Assembly: GCF_042676025.1 (NCBI RefSeq) | Contig: NZ_JBHTJP010000032.1 | Location: forward strand, 1,178,001-1,242,000 | From: Salinimicrobium gaetbulicola | GTDB lineage: Bacteria; Bacteroidota; Bacteroidia; Flavobacteriales; Flavobacteriaceae | Direction of reading: 5' to 3' | Length of the DNA stretch: 64,000 bases | Part shown: in pieces, positions 26,472 to 35,135 of the stretch | Layout of the letters: each line of letters opens with the position of its first letter | Position numbering within the stretch: the stretch's first letter is position 1 | Translations under genes and position numbers: made by a program | The notes under the pieces: generated by a model | Seen by the model: only the letters and a program-made list of their open reading frames with translations | Told to the model about the DNA's origin: nothing | The model's database searches: none

Positions 26472-28829
26472 TTACTCCACTTCGGAAGCTTCAGAATTAG
26501 TTTCTTCGGCAGTAGTTTCTTTAGCAGCTTCAGCGATCTTTTCAGCTGTTTCTAAAGCCTCACCTTCCGTAGCGGAAAATTCAGCAACAGCTTCCTCAGA
26601 TTCTTCCGTTTGAAGAACGGTTACTTCCTCCACTTCGGGAGTCGTAGCCACTTCCATGTCCTGCCCTAAAATAGGAGCGATAACAAGCCCTATCAAACAG
26701 GTAAGTTTAATAAGGATGTTCATAGAAGGTCCTGAAGTATCTTTGAAAGGATCACCAACGGTATCACCGGTTACGGCAGCCTTGTGAGCCTCAGACCCTT
26801 TGTAGGTCATCTCCCCGTTGATCATTACACCTGCTTCAAAAGACTTCTTAGCGTTATCCCAGGCACCACCGGCGTTGTTCTGGAAGATCGCCCAAAGCAC
26901 ACCGCTAACGGTCACCCCGGCCATATATCCACCTAACATCTCAGCGATCAACCTGTTCTCATAACCAAGGATCATAGGAAGGATCACGATAATAATTGGG
27001 AATCCGATAGTCATTATCCCAGGAAGCAACATTTCACGAAGAGCCGCTTTAGTTGAGATCTCCACACATTTGTCATACTGCGGTTTTCCCGTACCTTCCA
27101 TAATACCCGGAATTTCACGGAACTGGCGACGTACCTCGTTCACCATATCCATAGCCGCTTTCCCAACAGATTGCATGGCAAGTGCAGAGAACACAACCGG
27201 GATCATTCCTCCTACAAACAGCATTGCAAGTACCGGAGCTTTAAAGATGTTAATTCCGTCGATACCGGTAAAGGTTACATAAGCCGCGAAAAGGGCCAGA
27301 GAAGTAAGCGCCGCAGATGCGATCGCGAATCCTTTTCCGGTAGCAGCAGTAGTGTTTCCAACAGAGTCAAGAATATCTGTTCTTTCTCTTACTTCTGAAG
27401 GTAGTTCGCTCATTTCGGCGATCCCACCCGCGTTATCTGCGATAGGTCCGAAGGCGTCAATTGCAAGCTGCATGGCAGTAGTTGCCATCATTGCTGAAGC
27501 GGCCAATGCCACCCCGTAGAATCCGGCGAAAGCATAAGAAGCCCAGATTGCAACAGCGAATAAAAGTACAGATCCAAAAGTAGAGATCATCCCGGTAGCA
27601 AGACCGGCGATAATGTTTGTTCCTGCTCCCGTACTGGAGTTTTGAACGATAGAAAGAACCGGTTTTTTACCAAGTCCCGTATAATATTCAGTAATGGCAG
27701 AAATAGCACCACCAACTACCAAACCAACTAAAGTAGCATAGAATACTCTCAAAGAAGAGATTTGTTGCAGTCCTTCCCCGAAGAATTCCATTTGCATGGT
27801 TTCAGGCAACATCCAGGTCACCAGGAAGAAAGAAGAGATCGCTACCAGAATGATAGACACCCAGTTTCCTTTGTTCAGGGCAGCCTGTACTTCCGGCTCT
27901 TTAGCCGAATTACTTTTTATTTTCACCAATAAGGTTCCTATAATGGAAATGATGATCCCAAAACCTGCGATAGCCATTGGAAGGAGCACCGGACCGATTC
28001 CGCCGAAACCTTCAGCAACGATATCACCACCCATATCCTTGATCACATAGTTACCAAGAACCATGGCAGCAAGTACGGTAGCCACATAACTTCCGAAGAG
28101 GTCAGCTCCCATTCCGGCAACATCCCCTACGTTATCACCAACGTTATCGGCGATGGTAGCAGGGTTACGAGGATCATCTTCTGGAATACCCGCTTCAACT
28201 TTCCCAACAAGGTCAGCTCCAACATCGGCAGCTTTGGTATAGATACCACCACCTACACGAGCGAAAAGCGCGATAGATTCAGCTCCAAGAGAAAATCCGG
28301 CAAGGGTTTCAAGTACGATGGTCATCTGGTGAACATCTGTCCACTCACCGCCCATGAATACGTTAAAGAAAATAATAAAGAATGCTGTAAGTCCTAAAAC
28401 CGCCAAACCGGCAACGCCAAGTCCCATTACGGTTCCACCTCCAAAGGAGATCTTCAAGGCCTGAGGCAGGCTGGTACGTGCAGCCTGGGTAGTACGAACA
28501 TTGGTCTGTGTGGCGATCTTCATTCCCATGTTTCCTGCAAGAGCAGAAAAGATAGCTCCAAAGATAAATGCCACTACTATTAATATATGTGTTGTTGGAA
28601 CTATAAAGGAAATTCCGGCAAGTACGATACTTGCTCCAATCACAAAGATCGTAAGCAACCTGTACTCAGCTTTAAGGAAAGCCAACGCTCCTTCATAGAT
28701 ATGAGAGGAAATATCTTTCATTTTTCCATCTCCCGCATCCTGCTTCATTACCCAGGCGCGTTTTGCCCACATAAATATGAGCCCTATGATCGCCAGAATG
28801 CCCGGCAACCAAATCATCAATGATTCCAT
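26472..28829 (-). CDS. hppA: Membrane-bound K+-dependent ion-translocating pyrophosphatase
   Basis: 785 residues, about 16 transmembrane helices. Hydrolyses PPi and pumps Na+ and/or H+ across the inner membrane. Diagnostic segments include KAADVGADLVGK, DDPRNPATIADNVGDNVGD, EYYTGLG and DNAGGIAEM. GNTTAATGKGF has Ala and Gly where K+-independent enzymes carry Lys and Thr, so K+ dependence is predicted; Na+ versus H+ cannot be settled by eye. Unusually, the helix bundle is followed by a roughly 65-residue acidic tail rich in Glu, Ala and Thr ending SEASEVE. The soluble pyrophosphatase gene lies 115 bp upstream on the same strand. Confidence 0.95.
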   Translation of the reverse strand: MESLMIWLPGILAIIGLIFMWAKRAWVMKQDAGDGKMKDISSHIYEGALAFLKAEYRLLTIFVIGASIVLAGISFIVPTTHILIVVAFIFGAIFSALAGNMGMKIATQTNVRTTQAARTSLPQALKISFGGGTVMGLGVAGLAVLGLTAFFIIFFNVFMGGEWTDVHQMTIVLETLAGFSLGAESIALFARVGGGIYTKAADVGADLVGKVEAGIPEDDPRNPATIADNVGDNVGDVAGMGADLFGSYVATVLAAMVLGNYVIKDMGGDIVAEGFGGIGPVLLPMAIAGFGIIISIIGTLLVKIKSNSAKEPEVQAALNKGNWVSIILVAISSFFLVTWMLPETMQMEFFGEGLQQISSLRVFYATLVGLVVGGAISAITEYYTGLGKKPVLSIVQNSSTGAGTNIIAGLATGMISTFGSVLLFAVAIWASYAFAGFYGVALAASAMMATTAMQLAIDAFGPIADNAGGIAEMSELPSEVRERTDILDSVGNTTAATGKGFAIASAALTSLALFAAYVTFTGIDGINIFKAPVLAMLFVGGMIPVVFSALAMQSVGKAAMDMVNEVRRQFREIPGIMEGTGKPQYDKCVEISTKAALREMLLPGIMTIGFPIIIVILPMILGYENRLIAEMLGGYMAGVTVSGVLWAIFQNNAGGAWDNAKKSFEAGVMINGEMTYKGSEAHKAAVTGDTVGDPFKDTSGPSMNILIKLTCLIGLVIAPILGQDMEVATTPEVEEVTVLQTEESEEAVAEFSATEGEALETAEKIAEAAKETTAEETNSEASEVE

Positions 28830-28886
28830 AATATTTTGTTAAATTATTTAGCGGCGCTAAAGTTAACGAAACGTTATAAAACAAAA

Positions 28887-28913
28887 AAGCAATAACTTCA
28901 ATGGTTATTGCTT
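28887..28913 (-). terminator. Terminator between ppa and hppA
   Basis: A perfect 10-bp stem, aagcaataac/gttattgctt, with a 7-nt loop and a U-run on the minus strand. It separates ppa from hppA transcription, so the two pyrophosphatases have independent promoters or depend on read-through. Confidence 0.75.
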
Positions 28914-28944
28914 ATATGATAAGGATCAGAAAATGTGAAATTCG

Positions 28945-29460
28945 CTATTTAATTCCGAAATTTCCTTTTTCGCCGTCACTGTTTTTGTAACGCTTGATAC
29001 ATTCATCAATGATAGTATTCGCTTCTTCAAGGTTACCCCAGCCTTCCACATCTACTTTCTTTTGTTCAAGATCTTTATATACCTGGAAGAAATGCTCGAT
29101 CTCTTTAATAAGGTGAGGATTCACGTCATTAAGATCATGGTGCTTGTTCCAGATAGGATCTGAAATCGGCACACAGATCACTTTTTCATCGGGACCTTTC
29201 TCATCAGCCATATGGAATACTCCAATAGGTTTCACTTCCATCACACAGCCGGGGAAAGTAGGCTCGGTAACCAAAACAAGTACATCTAAGGGATCTCCGT
29301 CCAAAGCAAGGGTTTCAGGAATAAATCCATAATCTGCCGGATACATCATAGATGAAAAGATCATCCTGTCATACCTGATCTTTTTCAGGTCAAAGTCATA
29401 TTCATATTTATTCCGGCTTCCTTTTGGAATTTCGATAAGAACGTCAAAGGTCTTCGTCAT
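28945..29460 (-). CDS. ppa: Soluble inorganic pyrophosphatase (family I)
   Basis: 171 residues, typical of hexameric bacterial family I enzymes. The active-site segments are all present: IPKGSRNKYEYD, DYGFIPETLALDGDPLDVLVL with its cluster of Mg2+-binding Asp residues, and KDLEQKKVDVEGWG. Cytoplasmic; it removes PPi made by biosynthetic reactions. It is followed on the same strand by hppA, which conserves PPi energy instead, so the two enzymes would compete for the same pool. Confidence 0.95.
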   Translation of the reverse strand: MTKTFDVLIEIPKGSRNKYEYDFDLKKIRYDRMIFSSMMYPADYGFIPETLALDGDPLDVLVLVTEPTFPGCVMEVKPIGVFHMADEKGPDEKVICVPISDPIWNKHHDLNDVNPHLIKEIEHFFQVYKDLEQKKVDVEGWGNLEEANTIIDECIKRYKNSDGEKGNFGIK

Positions 29461-29620
29461 TTTAGCTTTATTTAGTATTCTTTTTTTTTGCTTTTAAAGG
29501 GCGGCAAATATACTGATTTTCATCTTTTAAACCCGTGCTTTTCTTCAGCTTAAAAAAAACCACCCGCTTTTTTCTGAAACCCTTGATATTTATTAGGATT
29601 TCCTTCACATTTTAATGTAA

Positions 29621-29647
29621 AAAAGCCCCCTGTAAAAGGAGGCTTTT
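29621..29647 (-). terminator. Terminator of pdhB
   Basis: aaaagccccct against aggaggctttt, one mismatch, with a short loop and a U-run on the minus strand, 21 bp past the pdhB stop. Confidence 0.65.
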
Positions 29648-29667
29648 CCAATATGCAATTATACAAA

Positions 29668-30648
29668 TTAGCCCTTGTACATCACTTTTTTGACAGCTTT
29701 GATCACGTCATTGTGATTTGGCAACCACTCTTCCAATAATACAGGAGAATATGGTGCCGGAGTATCGGCTGTATTAATCTTTACAATAGGAGCGTCCAGG
29801 TAGTCGAATGCCTTAGCCTGCACCTGATAAGTAATTTCTGTTGCAACGTTTCCAAACGGCCACGCCTCTTCAAGAATTACCAGCCTGTTCGTCTTTTTAA
29901 CTGACTTAAGAATGGCATCATGATCCATAGGACGGATGGTTCTAAGGTCAATGATCTCACAAGAAATACCTTCTTTTTCCAATTCTTCAGCAGCCTTGTA
30001 AGCAAGCTTGATGATCTTACCGAAAGATACGATAGTAACATCAGTTCCTTCGCGTTTGATATCGGCTACACCAATTGGCAATACATATTCTTCTTCAGGC
30101 ACTTCACCTTTATCACCATACATCTGCTCACTTTCCATGAAAATAACTGGATCGTCATCACGAATCGCGGCTTTCAATAATCCTTTAGCATCATACGGGT
30201 TAGAAGGAACGATCACTTTCAATCCCGGAGTATTCGCATACCAGCTCTCAAAAGCCTGGGAGTGAGTCGCACCTAATTGTCCTGCAGAAGCTGTTGGCCC
30301 TCTAAAGACGATTGGAATATTAAATTGCCCACCACTCATCTGACGCATTTTCGCTGCGTTGTTGATGATCTGGTCAATTCCCACTAAAGAGAAATTAAAG
30401 GTCATGAATTCAATAATAGGGCGGTTACCAATCATGGCACTCCCCACACCTATTCCTGAAAAACCTAGTTCTGATATCGGCGTGTCAATTACCCTGTCAG
30501 GTCCAAATTCGTCCAACATTCCTTTTGAAGCTTTGTAAGCTCCATTATATTCAGCAACTTCTTCTCCCATGAGGTAGACAGATTCGTCCCTGCGCATTTC
30601 CTCGCTCATGGCCTCGGCAATTGCTTCCCTGAATTGGATAGTCTTCAT
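29668..30648 (-). CDS. pdhB: Pyruvate dehydrogenase E1 component, beta subunit
   Basis: 326 residues, the full length of E1-beta. It contains GEEVAEYNGAYKASKG, the TPP/alpha-subunit interface motif DTPISELGFSGIGVGSAMIG, FMTFNF, the FRGPTASAGQLGATHSQ loop and the C-terminal LEEAWPFGNVATEI. It forms the thiamine-diphosphate site with an E1-alpha subunit that is not encoded next to it, as often seen in flavobacteria where E1-beta stands alone. Expected to oxidatively decarboxylate pyruvate to acetyl-CoA. It is divergently transcribed from etfB with a 28-bp perfect palindrome between the two. Confidence 0.93.
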   Translation of the reverse strand: MKTIQFREAIAEAMSEEMRRDESVYLMGEEVAEYNGAYKASKGMLDEFGPDRVIDTPISELGFSGIGVGSAMIGNRPIIEFMTFNFSLVGIDQIINNAAKMRQMSGGQFNIPIVFRGPTASAGQLGATHSQAFESWYANTPGLKVIVPSNPYDAKGLLKAAIRDDDPVIFMESEQMYGDKGEVPEEEYVLPIGVADIKREGTDVTIVSFGKIIKLAYKAAEELEKEGISCEIIDLRTIRPMDHDAILKSVKKTNRLVILEEAWPFGNVATEITYQVQAKAFDYLDAPIVKINTADTPAPYSPVLLEEWLPNHNDVIKAVKKVMYKG

Positions 30649-30682
30649 TATGAGTTATTATTTTTTAGAAAATTTCGAATGA

Positions 30683-30690
30683 CAAAAATA
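30683..30690 (-). promoter_or_regulatory. -7 promoter element of pdhB
   Basis: On the minus strand this reads TATTTTTG, an exact TAnnTTTG. Transcription would start about 28 nt before the pdhB ATG. Confidence 0.5.
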
Positions 30691-30727
30691 GTAATTCAAA
30701 TAAGGATAAACGACTACTTAAGAACAA

Positions 30728-30755
30728 AAATTTCCTATGCATGCATAGGAAATTT
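30728..30755. promoter_or_regulatory. 28-bp perfect palindrome between pdhB and etfB, candidate operator
   Basis: aaatttcctatgca (30728-30741) is followed directly by its exact reverse complement (30742-30755), 14 + 14 bases with no spacer and no U-tract, so it is unlike a terminator. It lies 38 bp upstream of the pdhB -7 element and overlaps the region where the -33 element of etfB would be (its weak -7, TATCTTCG, is at 30770-30777). A dimeric regulator controlling both genes is the simplest reading. Confidence 0.55.
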
Positions 30756-30817
30756 CACCTTAATTTATGTATCTTCGTGTCCAACTATATATGTTTTATT
30801 AAAAAATATCAAGATAT

Positions 30818-31564
30818 ATGAAAATATTAGTGTGTATAAGTCACGTTCCAGACACTACCTCAAAGATCAATTTTACAGAGAATGACACTAAATTTGATAA
30901 CAACGGAGTGCAGTTTGTGATCAATCCAAATGACGAATTCGGTCTTACCCGCGCTATGTGGTTCAAGGAGAAACAAGGAGCTACTGTTGATGTAGTAAAT
31001 GTTGGAGGACCAGAAACCGAACCGACTTTAAGAAAAGCGCTTGCCATTGGTGCAGATTCAGCCATAAGAGTGAATACTCCTGCTACAGACGGTGTTTATG
31101 TCGCCAAACAATTAGCCAAAGTAGTAAAGGACGGAAGTTATGACCTGGTGATCGCAGGACGTGAGTCTATTGATTATAACGGAGGGATGGTTCCCGGAAT
31201 GCTAGCTGCTTTAACAGGAGCTAATTTCGTGAACACCTGTATAGGTTTAGAAATTGAAGGAAATGAAGCTACGGCCGTTCGCGAAATCGATGGAGGAAAA
31301 GAAACACTTAAAGCAAGCCTTCCTTTAGTTATTGGAGGACAAAAAGGAATTGTGGAAGAAAGTGACCTTCGCATCCCTAACATGAGAGGGATCATGCAGG
31401 CACGTAAAAAACCTTTGAACGTAGTAGAACCGGTAGAATCCAATGCCGATACTGAAGCTGTGAAGTTTGAGAAACCACAACCTAAGGGTGATATCAAATT
31501 AATTGACCCTGAAAACCTGGATGAATTGATAAACCTGCTTCACAATGAAGCTAAGGTGATCTAA
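30818..31564 (+). CDS. etfB: Electron transfer flavoprotein, beta subunit
   Basis: 248 residues. The N-terminal KILVCISHVPDTTSKI, the NPNDEFGL segment and the AGRESIDYNGGMVPGMLAALTG motif are those of EtfB, which binds AMP and shapes the FAD site of EtfA. The heterodimer carries electrons from acyl-CoA dehydrogenases to the quinone pool, so the acyl-CoA dehydrogenase at 1-678 would be one donor. etfA follows after 45 bp in the same direction. The start ATG at 30818 sits about 40 bp after a weak promoter element adjoining the palindrome. Confidence 0.94.
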   Translation: MKILVCISHVPDTTSKINFTENDTKFDNNGVQFVINPNDEFGLTRAMWFKEKQGATVDVVNVGGPETEPTLRKALAIGADSAIRVNTPATDGVYVAKQLAKVVKDGSYDLVIAGRESIDYNGGMVPGMLAALTGANFVNTCIGLEIEGNEATAVREIDGGKETLKASLPLVIGGQKGIVEESDLRIPNMRGIMQARKKPLNVVEPVESNADTEAVKFEKPQPKGDIKLIDPENLDELINLLHNEAKVI

Positions 31565-31609
31565 GCATCAGGAGTTCATTCACTATTTGTACCATTAAAA
31601 AATAAGAAA

Positions 31610-32578
31610 ATGTCAGTTTTAGTATATACAGAATCAGAAGAAGGAAAATTTAAAAAGACAGCTTTCGAGGTAGCATCTTACGCAAAAGGTGTGGCCGACA
31701 TGCTGAACACCGATGTGACCGCAATAGCTTTTAATGCCGGTGACACTTCAGAATTAGGAAAGTACGGAGTAAGCAAAGTTTTGAAGGTAAGCAGTGACAA
31801 ACTGGAAAAATTCAATGCTGAAGCCTATGCCGACGCCATTAAGCAGGCTGCTGAAAAGGAAGGTTCAAAAATTGTTGTTTTGAGCCAGAGCGCCAACGCA
31901 AAGTATTTAGCACCACTTCTTGCAGTTCATTTAAACGCAGGATATGCATCTAACGTGGTTGCGCTTCCTGAAAGTGCAGATCCTCTTCAGGTTAAGAGAA
32001 CCGCTTTCACGAATAAAGCTTTCAACATCACCAAGATATCTACAGACGTTAAGATCCTGGGGCTTTCCAAAAATGCCTTCGGATTAAAAGAGAGCCAAAC
32101 AGATGTTTCAGATGAAGACTTCGCTCCTTCCTTAAGTGAAGAAGATTTCTCTGTAAATGTTGTTTCCGTAGACAAAGCGACCGATAAGGTGACCATTGCC
32201 GATGCTGAGATCGTAGTATCCGGTGGACGCGGATTAAAAGGACCTGAAAACTGGGGGATCATCGAAGATCTTGCTCAAACTTTAGGTGCCGCTACAGCCT
32301 GTTCCAAACCTGTTAGTGATATGGGATGGAGACCACACAGTGAACACGTAGGTCAAACCGGTAAGCCAGTAGCAGCGAACCTGTACATTGCTGTAGGTAT
32401 TTCGGGAGCCATCCAGCACCTTGCCGGAGTGAGCGCATCTAAGACAAAAGTAGTGATCAACAATGATCCTGAAGCTCCGTTTTTCAAAGCGGCAGATTAC
32501 GGAGTTGTTGGTGATGCCTTTGAAATAGTACCGAAGCTTACCGAAAAATTAAAAGAATTTAAAGCGAGTAACGCATAA
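31610..32578 (+). CDS. etfA: Electron transfer flavoprotein, alpha subunit
   Basis: 322 residues. The C-terminal FAD-binding domain is well conserved: SGGRGLKGPENW, the ADMG-like SDMGWRPHSEHVGQTGKPVAANLYIAVGISGAIQHLAGV and NNDPEAPFFKAADYGVVGDAF. Forms the FAD-containing subunit of the EtfAB heterodimer with the gene just upstream. Ends in a terminator at 32607-32650. Confidence 0.95.
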   Translation: MSVLVYTESEEGKFKKTAFEVASYAKGVADMLNTDVTAIAFNAGDTSELGKYGVSKVLKVSSDKLEKFNAEAYADAIKQAAEKEGSKIVVLSQSANAKYLAPLLAVHLNAGYASNVVALPESADPLQVKRTAFTNKAFNITKISTDVKILGLSKNAFGLKESQTDVSDEDFAPSLSEEDFSVNVVSVDKATDKVTIADAEIVVSGGRGLKGPENWGIIEDLAQTLGAATACSKPVSDMGWRPHSEHVGQTGKPVAANLYIAVGISGAIQHLAGVSASKTKVVINNDPEAPFFKAADYGVVGDAFEIVPKLTEKLKEFKASNA

Positions 32579-32606
32579 TTTTTATAACTTGCGAGCCGAT
32601 TAAAGG

Positions 32607-32650
32607 GCTGTCTAAATTAGGTTTACCGCCCTATTTAGGCAGCTTTTTTT
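32607..32650 (+). terminator. Terminator of etfBA
   Basis: gctgtctaaat (32607-32617) pairs with atttaggcagc (32633-32643), with one G-U pair, then seven T residues. The T-run leads straight into the -7 element of the next gene. Confidence 0.75.
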
Positions 32651-32651
32651 G

Positions 32652-32659
32652 TATTTTTG
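32652..32659 (+). promoter_or_regulatory. -7 element (TATTTTTG) five bases before the nuclease start codon
   Basis: Exact TAnnTTTG. The ATG at 32664 begins at the expected transcription start, so the mRNA may be leaderless. No clear -33 element was seen, and the preceding terminator stem occupies its place. Confidence 0.45.
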
Positions 32660-32663
32660 CAGT

Positions 32664-33284
32664 ATGAGTTTAGTGCGCCTTAACATTAAAGGAATATCTT
32701 ATAGCCAGACACAAAATGGAGCCTACGCTCTAATTTTGAGCGAGGTTGATGGAGAACGCAAACTACCCATTGTCATAGGTGCGTTTGAAGCACAGTCTAT
32801 TGCAATTGCGTTGGAAAAAGAGATCAAACCTCCACGCCCCCTTACCCACGACCTTTTTAAGAATTTCGCTGACAGATTTGAGATCGTTGTAAAACAGGTC
32901 ATCATCCATAAACTGGTAGATGGTGTATTTTATTCCAGTCTAATCTGTGAACGGGATAAGATAGAAGAGATCATAGACGCAAGGACCAGCGATGCCATTG
33001 CCCTGGCTTTACGTTTCCACGCGCCTATTTTCACCTATAAGAACATCCTGGATAAAGCAGGTATTTACCTGAAAGGCGATCAAAAGGAAGAGGAACAGGA
33101 ACAGGAGAAAGAAGACATTATCGTAGATGAACTTTTCTCTAACGAAGTAGAAATTAAATCCAACGACCCCGATTATAAAAAACTTTCTTTAAGCGAATTA
33201 AACAGCATGTTGGATCAGGCCGTAAAAAACGAAGATTACGAAAAAGCGGCCCGGTTACGAGATGAGATCTCAAAAAGAAAATAA
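32664..33284 (+). CDS. Bifunctional nuclease (DUF151) family protein with C-terminal UVR motif
   Basis: 206 residues from the ATG at 32664; an alternative non-ATG start at 32649 would lie inside the promoter. Residues 1-130 are the DUF151/BFN domain, with LPIVIGAFEAQSIA, RPLTHDLF and DARTSDAIALALRFHAPIF. After a Glu/Gln-rich linker, residues about 165-205 form a UVR-type helical hairpin (LNSMLDQAVKNEDYEKAARLRDEI), as in UvrB/UvrC interaction motifs. The BFN domain of plants has been reported to have RNase and DNase activity; the bacterial role is less clear. The nucleoside transporter gene starts 13 bp later. Confidence 0.88.
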   Translation: MSLVRLNIKGISYSQTQNGAYALILSEVDGERKLPIVIGAFEAQSIAIALEKEIKPPRPLTHDLFKNFADRFEIVVKQVIIHKLVDGVFYSSLICERDKIEEIIDARTSDAIALALRFHAPIFTYKNILDKAGIYLKGDQKEEEQEQEKEDIIVDELFSNEVEIKSNDPDYKKLSLSELNSMLDQAVKNEDYEKAARLRDEISKRK

Positions 33285-33297
33285 TCCCCCCACTTTT

Positions 33298-35010
33298 ATG
33301 AACAAATTCTGGTGTTGTCTATTCCTTTTTTTCTTTGGAATATCCTCTGTATTTGCCCAAAACATTTCTAAAACCTGGAATTTTGAAGCCGTAGAGGACA
33401 GCTCTCAAAATTCACTTTTTGAAGTAGATCCCGGAACGGATTACCTGAAATTAGACAACGGAAGCTTCGAATTTTCCCTGAAAGGAGAAAACATCAATGA
33501 AGCCTCAGGAAACTATGTATATCAAAATGATGTACTGGTGTTGTTTTACGATCAGCCGTTCGATAGCATTCAAAATTTAAAGGTCTCCCAGCTTACAGAT
33601 TCCACCCTCACATTAACAGGAAAGAACAAATTTTATTCTCTTGCAGAAAGGCCGGAAACCATAAAGGAAGTTCTTCCGATAGGCACCAAAGACCAAATGA
33701 TCCCGAATGCCGGATTCTCTTTTGAAAGTCTTTGGCGTGGTGCCCTGGGAATGGTTTCCCTGATCTTTATCGCGTTCCTCTTCAGCTCAAACCGAAGAGC
33801 CATCAACTGGAAAACGATCGGGGCAGGTTTAAGCGCCCAGCTATTGCTTGCAATTGGGGTATTAAAAATTACGGTAGTTCAGAACGTTTTTGAGTTCGTA
33901 GGAAGTATTTTCGTCTTGATACTTGATTTTACGGCCGCGGGAAGTGAATTCCTTTTAGGCGGCATGATGGATGTGGAAAGCTTCGGATTTATTTTCCTTT
34001 TCCAGGTACTGCCAACTATCATTTTCTTTTCAGCGCTCACCTCTGTCCTATTCTACTTAGGAGTGATCCAGGTGATCGTAAAAGGAATGGCCTGGGTACT
34101 TACCAAATTAATGGGGATATCGGGCCCTGAAAGTTTAAGTGTTGCAGGAAACATCTTTTTAGGACAAACCGAAGCGCCGTTAATGATCAAGGCTTACCTT
34201 GAAAGAATGACCCGCTCTGAGATCCTGTTGGTTATGATCGGTGGGATGGCTACTGTCGCAGGAGGCGTACTCGCTGCCTACATCGGGTTCCTTGGAGGTG
34301 ATGATCCGGCACTAAGATTACAGTTCGCAAAACACCTTTTAGCAGCCTCAGTAATGGCCGCTCCGGGAGCGATCGTAGTCTCTAAAATATTATTCCCTCA
34401 ACAGGAAAAGATCGATAAGAACGTAGAGGTTTCTTCAGAAAAAATAGGTTCAAACATCCTTGATGCCATCGCAAATGGTACTACCGAAGGATTGAAATTA
34501 GCTGCTAACGTAGCCGCCATGCTGTTGGTGTTCATCGCGTTCATCGCCATGATCAATTATTTCCTTGGCTGGGTTGGCGACTGGACCACTTTGAACTCGA
34601 TGCTGGCAGAAAATACACCTTATGCACGCCTTTCGCTGGAATCTATCCTGGGAATGGTCTTCGCGCCACTTATGTGGCTGATCGGGGTCGCTACGGAAGA
34701 TATGATGCTCATGGGACAATTACTTGGGATCAAACTTGCGGCAAGTGAATTCGTAGGATATATTCAACTGGCAGAACTTAAGAATCCACTGAATGCCCTG
34801 AGCCTTACCTATGAAAAATCGGTTATTATGGCCACTTATATGCTATGCGGGTTCGCAAATTTCGCGTCGATCGGTATTCAGATCGGTGGGATCGGATCCC
34901 TTGCGCCGGGTCAACGAATCAACCTTTCAAAGTTCGGAATGAAGGCTTTGATCGGTGGAACCTTAGCCTCCCTGCTTTCGGCGACGATCGCCGGAATGAT
35001 TATAGGTTAA
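33298..35010 (+). CDS. Concentrative nucleoside transporter (CNT family) with an extracytoplasmic N-terminal domain
   Basis: 570 residues from ATG 33298. Residues 1-22 are a signal peptide ending VFAQ. About 25-125 is a beta-rich, lipocalin-like domain (SKTWNFEAVEDS..., FEFSLKGENINEASGNYVYQND, LTLTGKNKFYSL). The transporter follows with about ten helices and the CNT signature regions SVAGNIFLGQTEAPLMIKAYL, TVAGGVLAAYIG and the C-terminal YMLCGFANFASIGIQIGGIG. It imports nucleosides with Na+ or H+. Canonical NupC is about 400 residues and lacks the N-terminal domain. Near-operon with the nuclease gene (13-bp gap) suggests a link to nucleotide salvage; thyA follows. Confidence 0.9.
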   Translation: MNKFWCCLFLFFFGISSVFAQNISKTWNFEAVEDSSQNSLFEVDPGTDYLKLDNGSFEFSLKGENINEASGNYVYQNDVLVLFYDQPFDSIQNLKVSQLTDSTLTLTGKNKFYSLAERPETIKEVLPIGTKDQMIPNAGFSFESLWRGALGMVSLIFIAFLFSSNRRAINWKTIGAGLSAQLLLAIGVLKITVVQNVFEFVGSIFVLILDFTAAGSEFLLGGMMDVESFGFIFLFQVLPTIIFFSALTSVLFYLGVIQVIVKGMAWVLTKLMGISGPESLSVAGNIFLGQTEAPLMIKAYLERMTRSEILLVMIGGMATVAGGVLAAYIGFLGGDDPALRLQFAKHLLAASVMAAPGAIVVSKILFPQQEKIDKNVEVSSEKIGSNILDAIANGTTEGLKLAANVAAMLLVFIAFIAMINYFLGWVGDWTTLNSMLAENTPYARLSLESILGMVFAPLMWLIGVATEDMMLMGQLLGIKLAASEFVGYIQLAELKNPLNALSLTYEKSVIMATYMLCGFANFASIGIQIGGIGSLAPGQRINLSKFGMKALIGGTLASLLSATIAGMIIG

Positions 35011-35028
35011 TTCCAGTTTTTATACTTT

Positions 35029-35076
35029 AAAATTCCGGGTAGTTTTCTATTTTAGCTGAAAATCACCCGGAATTTT
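35029..35076. terminator. 12-bp stem-loop after the nucleoside transporter gene
   Basis: aaaattccgggt (35029-35040) and acccggaatttt (35065-35076) are perfectly complementary with a 24-nt loop. T-rich sequence follows. Likely terminator. Confidence 0.6.
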
Positions 35077-35135
35077 CCGTTTTTAAGAAGGAAATTTCTT
35101 ACATATTTTAAACTTTTTTCTTCGGAAATATACCC

